Under the pieces are notes generated by a model that worked only from the letters and a program-made list of their open reading frames with translations, searched no databases and was not told the origin of the DNA. The position numbers and the translations under genes are program-made. A stretch of 64,000 nt of DNA from Dactylosporangium roseum. Its GTDB lineage: Bacteria; Actinomycetota; Actinomycetes; Mycobacteriales; Micromonosporaceae. The stretch spans positions 5,385,001 to 5,449,000 of the forward strand of contig NZ_CP073721.1 of NCBI RefSeq assembly GCF_025264685.1, given 5' to 3'. This document shows positions 61,326 to 64,000 of this stretch, one piece after another. The first letter of the stretch is position 1. Each line of letters opens with the position of its first letter.

Positions 61326-62531
61326 TCAGTGCTCTACGCCGATCATGCTCGCACCCACGAGATAGCTCCTCGCCGCCTCCGGCGAGGCGGCCAGCGCGGC
61401 GAGCTGTTCCAGGCGCGCACCCCGCTGCTCCAGATCCAGCGCGTCGACACTCTGCCGGTTCGCCGTCGTGGCCGGCTGCACGACCCGCGTCGCCACGTCG
61501 CGTCGCCGCTCGGCGTACACGCTCGCCCCGACGTCCGGGGCGTCGGAGGCAAGGGCGACGGCGAGCGCCCGCGCGTCGTGGATACCGGAGTTGAGCCCCA
61601 TGCCGCCGGTGGTGCTGCTCAGGTGGGCGGCATCGCCCGCGAGCAGCACCCGGCCGACGCGGAAAGCGTCGGCGACCCGCTGGTGGCTCCGGTAGAGCTG
61701 ATGCTGCGTCAGTTCGATCTCCGCGGCCGGCACCGCGCCCTTGAGCAGCAACTCGACATCCGCCACAAACTCAGGGTGGGGCTGCTGGATCCGCTCGTCG
61801 TGCTCCTCGGCACGGGTACGGGTCGACAGCGCCGTCCGCCACGTGTCCGGCGTCCTGATCAGCGAGAAGCGACCGTGCGGCCCGGACCAGTAGCACACCG
61901 GCCCCAGCCCCGCGACGTGGCGCTCGAACGGGAACGGCGTAGCGGCCACCAGGCTCATGAAGTCGTAGGTGAACCCGGGGAAGCCGACGGCAAGCAATCG
62001 GCGCACCGCGCTGTGCGCCCCGTCGGCACCGACCAACCACGCGCTGCGAACGACCCGGCGGCCCTGAGCGGTGTCGACGTCCAGCTCGACCCGGTCGCGG
62101 TCCTGCCGCAACCCGACGACCGCGCTGTCGAACGACACGTCGACACGCGCCTCCTCCGCCAACGCGTCACGTAGCTGGCGGACCAGCTTGTATTGCTCGT
62201 ACTGCAGCCGATACGGGTGCGCGGTGAGTCCCTCCAGCAGCGAGTAGTCGAACGTAGCGGCGGTCTCCAGCTCCAGGTCGCGGAACGTCAGCTCGTGCAC
62301 CCGCACGGCCTCCCTGAGCACCGGCCCGGCCAGGCCCAGTTCGTCGAGCATGTCCACGGTCGGCGGATGGACCGTGGACCCGCGCCACTCCGAGCGGACC
62401 TCGTCGGGGCCCTGTTCGACGAGGGTGACCTCGATGCCGCGCCGGGCCAGTGCCAGCGCGGCGAACATGCCGACCGGGCCGGCGCCGACGACGGCAACCG
62501 CGGCGTCGAGACCGCCGTTGATACTGCTCAC
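61326..62531 (-). CDS. FAD-dependent aromatic-type monooxygenase (PHBH fold)
   Basis: The 401-residue flavoprotein starts at GTG 62531, overlapping the racemase-fold gene stop (GTGA), with GGAGGGG upstream. It has VVGAGPVGMFAALALARRG (FAD dinucleotide motif), LVGADGAHSAVRR (DG motif) and RVLLAGDAAHLSSTTGGMG (GD motif, core GRVLLAGDAAH). Length and motifs place it with group A hydroxylases lacking the C-terminal thioredoxin-like domain. It would hydroxylate an activated aromatic or heteroaromatic ring with NAD(P)H. Confidence 0.93.
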   Translation of the reverse strand: MSSINGGLDAAVAVVGAGPVGMFAALALARRGIEVTLVEQGPDEVRSEWRGSTVHPPTVDMLDELGLAGPVLREAVRVHELTFRDLELETAATFDYSLLEGLTAHPYRLQYEQYKLVRQLRDALAEEARVDVSFDSAVVGLRQDRDRVELDVDTAQGRRVVRSAWLVGADGAHSAVRRLLAVGFPGFTYDFMSLVAATPFPFERHVAGLGPVCYWSGPHGRFSLIRTPDTWRTALSTRTRAEEHDERIQQPHPEFVADVELLLKGAVPAAEIELTQHQLYRSHQRVADAFRVGRVLLAGDAAHLSSTTGGMGLNSGIHDARALAVALASDAPDVGASVYAERRRDVATRVVQPATTANRQSVDALDLEQRGARLEQLAALAASPEAARSYLVGASMIGVEH

Positions 62532-63331
62532 TGGTCGGCCCCTCCACTGCTTGCGCGGTGCGCCGGCGACGCGGCGGATCGGATGATTCGGTTCAAGTGG
62601 CGCAGCGCCGTACTGCCGGAGCCCTCCGCCAGGTCCAGCGCGCCCAACTCGTCCAGGACGCTCCAGGCGCCGGCGAGGTTCGAGGAGACGATCGGCACCG
62701 GGGAGCCGGACGCGCGCCGGTCGAGCGCCTCCAGGCTGGGGGCACCGGTGCCGGTCACAACAACGGCGTGACCCGACGCCACGGCGAGTTCGTCGTCCGC
62801 GAGCACCGAGTCGACCACGGCGAGGACCTCGTCGGGCGTGAGATCGTAGATCTTCCCCGAGCCCGATATGGGCACCACGTTCGTGACCGCTATGCCGGCC
62901 GCGGACCAGAACGCGGCCGCCTGGTCGGTGAGCCATCGGGGGTACGGCGAGACGAGCGTCAGCGACCGGGTGTTGAGCTTGCCCAGCACCCGGGTGACCG
63001 CTCCCGCCGCGGTGACGGCCGGGGAGTCCGTTGCCTCTCGGACGGCGCGAGCGAGCCGCCGGTCGCCGTCGACGCCGAGGCCGTATGAGCAGCCGGTACA
63101 GGCGAGCACCACCGCGGCCGGCCGCTGCGACCGTAGCGCGGCCGACGGCTCGGCGAGCCGATCGGCGTATCCGGTCAAGCGCTCCTGTAGCGATCCCTCG
63201 ATGACGGGCAGGGCGGCGATCCGAAGATCCAGACCGGACAGCAGGCGGCGGTACTCCCCGGGTGCCGCCGGGTTCGCCGGCGGCACCAGCAGCCCGATCG
63301 ACAGGGTCGTCGCACGACCCCGCACTGTCAT
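62528..63331 (-). CDS. Asp/Glu racemase-fold enzyme (maleate isomerase/arylmalonate decarboxylase-like)
   Basis: The 267-residue protein has the two-domain racemase fold: an N-terminal LLVPPANPAAPGEYRRLL and the first catalytic loop ACTGCSYGLGV (Cys78, Cys81). The second loop, where maleate isomerases and racemases carry another Cys, reads VTGTGAPSLEAL without Cys. One-Cys members such as arylmalonate decarboxylase are known, but there the single Cys is at the second loop. It overlaps a 49-codon frame upstream and the monooxygenase gene downstream by 4 bases each. Likely reactions are decarboxylation or cis-trans isomerisation of a pathway acid. Confidence 0.85.
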   Translation of the reverse strand: MTVRGRATTLSIGLLVPPANPAAPGEYRRLLSGLDLRIAALPVIEGSLQERLTGYADRLAEPSAALRSQRPAAVVLACTGCSYGLGVDGDRRLARAVREATDSPAVTAAGAVTRVLGKLNTRSLTLVSPYPRWLTDQAAAFWSAAGIAVTNVVPISGSGKIYDLTPDEVLAVVDSVLADDELAVASGHAVVVTGTGAPSLEALDRRASGSPVPIVSSNLAGAWSVLDELGALDLAEGSGSTALRHLNRIIRSAASPAHRASSGGADQ

Positions 63332-63477
63332 GGTCGGCTGATCCGCGGCTGGTCGGGCCGGATCTCAGCCAGAACCTCGCCGGTGTCCGCGCCGAAGCCC
63401 CGACCGGCGGAGCGGATGACGACCCGCTTGTTGCGAGCGATCGTTATCCCCGATATTGTTCCGGATAGCGGAATCAT
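63328..63477 (-). CDS. Possible 49-residue leader or small protein
   Basis: A frame from ATG 63477 to a TGA overlapping the racemase-fold start (ATGA) encodes 49 residues beginning IPLSGTISGITIARNKR. The frame is intact and coupled to the next gene, but the ribosome site is weak. The IclR-like box (63457-63474) lies inside its first codons, so the true transcript may begin downstream. It could be a short regulatory or helper peptide, or chance. Confidence 0.35.
   Translation of the reverse strand: MIPLSGTISGITIARNKRVVIRSAGRGFGADTGEVLAEIRPDQPRISRP
63457..63474. promoter_or_regulatory. IclR-like box B before the monooxygenase operon
   Basis: TGTTCCGGATAGCGGAAT matches the box consensus with one changed end base. 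It lies about 126 bases upstream of the racemase-fold start and overlaps the start of a small open frame. Confidence 0.7.
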
Positions 63478-63765
63478 GTTTCCATCTTACCGTACCTCCA
63501 CCGGCCTGGCACGGCCTCGCCCCCGCGCCGCGAGCATCAGCACCCCGGGACCGAGCGGCACCCGAGACGATCACCGTTCCCATGGCGTTCGGGGACGTAC
63601 CCGACGAGCGTCCTTTGTGGATAGCCGGCTGGCGGAATCATCCCGCGTTGCCGGGTTCTCCCGGTGTGGCGCGGCAGTCGGTGGTGCGGGCCTCCCAGTG
63701 ACGAGGGGTCCACCCCGATGACGTTCCCGCGGCAGCCGACGGACGAGAGTTGCTAGGGTCTTCCC
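63478..63765. other. Intergenic stretch before the phosphotransferase-like gene
   Basis: No protein gene is supported. The right end contains TAGGGT at 63754-63759, a -10-like hexamer 6 bases before the GTG start of the next gene, a spacing seen in leaderless actinomycete transcripts. Confidence 0.45.
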
Positions 63766-64000
63766 GTGGAGGTGGAGCGAAGAGGCCGGGTCATCCTGCT
63801 CAACGGCGCTTCGAGCTCAGGCAAGAGCAGCATCGGTCGGGCGCTCCTTCCGCTTCTTCCTGACCCGTGGTTCCTCGTTCCCGTTGATGCGATCGGCGCC
63901 ATGCGCTCTACCGTTCACACTCGGGTGCTCGACGACAGGGACATCAGCGAGATACTCAGACGGACCCGTCTCGGCTATCACCGAGCCGTGGCGGCGCTCG
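63766..64000 (+). CDS. Chloramphenicol phosphotransferase-like kinase, cut by window edge
   Basis: The frame from GTG 63766 shows RVILLNGASSSGKSSIGRAL, a P-loop with the SSSGKSS form typical of the chloramphenicol phosphotransferase-like family. LPDPWFLVPVDAIGAM follows, corresponding to the substrate-side strand. Only about 78 residues are in the window. The family includes resistance kinases, but most members act on unknown small molecules. A leaderless start is likely because no ribosome site is seen. Confidence 0.85.
   Translation, partial: MEVERRGRVILLNGASSSGKSSIGRALLPLLPDPWFLVPVDAIGAMRSTVHTRVLDDRDISEILRRTRLGYHRAVAAL

Noticed and set aside
1..64000. CRISPR array, tRNA or rRNA genes
   Set aside because: I found no regularly spaced repeats, no tRNA cloverleaf-like stretches with a CCA end and no rRNA-like segments, though I could not run a covariance search.

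Overview
The window is high-GC DNA with frequent GTG starts, Shine-Dalgarno-led genes, lipobox lipoproteins, a remnant of the type VII secretion gene eccC and a small roadblock-like protein. This points to a filamentous actinomycete, perhaps Micromonosporales or Pseudonocardiales (inference). I see no rRNA, tRNA, CRISPR array or intact insertion sequence.

Layout. 1-10 kb: ordinary chromosomal genes. These are a partial response regulator, a beta-propeller lipoprotein, a secreted DNRLRE/glycosidase-like protein, an eccC fragment, a NarL-type two-component pair, a membrane protein, a zinc alcohol dehydrogenase, an ArsR repressor and a roadblock-like protein. 10.3-34.6 kb: catabolic island 1. 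A formylglycine-generating enzyme (FGE) gene sits next to a long minus-strand gene train with overlapping or closely spaced genes: SDR, aldehyde dehydrogenase, two-subunit acyl-CoA ligase, AtuA-like protein, enoyl-CoA hydratase, acyl-CoA dehydrogenase, type I sulfatase, GntR/FCD regulator, ABC importer, cyclase-family hydrolase, PRISE-type reductase and a SnoaL-like protein. A divergent lutABC operon and a third operon (nitronate monooxygenase-like, CaiB, quinone oxidoreductase) follow. Three near-identical operators containing TGTATACA tie the three operons to the GntR regulator.

34.9-45.6 kb: a membrane NACHT NTPase, a MerR/methyltransferase divergent pair, a decayed stretch with broken sigma-factor, NTF2-like and methyltransferase genes, and an OmpR-type two-component system divergent from an ABC exporter, with helically phased repeats between them. 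45.7-63.5 kb: catabolic (or biosynthetic) island 2. It holds a Dpp-type importer with a terminal cupin gene, an amidohydrolase, a VOC protein, two paralogous methyltransferases each paired with a small helical protein, an aldehyde dehydrogenase, an MmgE/PrpD protein, a cyclase-family hydrolase, a FAD monooxygenase and an Asp/Glu-racemase-fold enzyme. Four IclR-like boxes of the form TGTTCC-N7-GGAAC precede its transcription units; no IclR gene lies in the window. The right edge starts a chloramphenicol phosphotransferase-like gene.

How the genes may work together (inference). Island 1 reads as import of a sulfate ester, sulfate removal by an FGE-activated sulfatase, oxidation of the alcohol by the SDR and aldehyde dehydrogenase, CoA activation and beta-oxidation-like steps including the AtuA protein, with lutABC oxidising a 2-hydroxy acid product. 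Island 2 imports an unknown compound and processes it by hydrolysis, hydroxylation and aldehyde oxidation. The two methyltransferase/partner pairs are its least explained part. Substrates of both islands are unknown from sequence alone.
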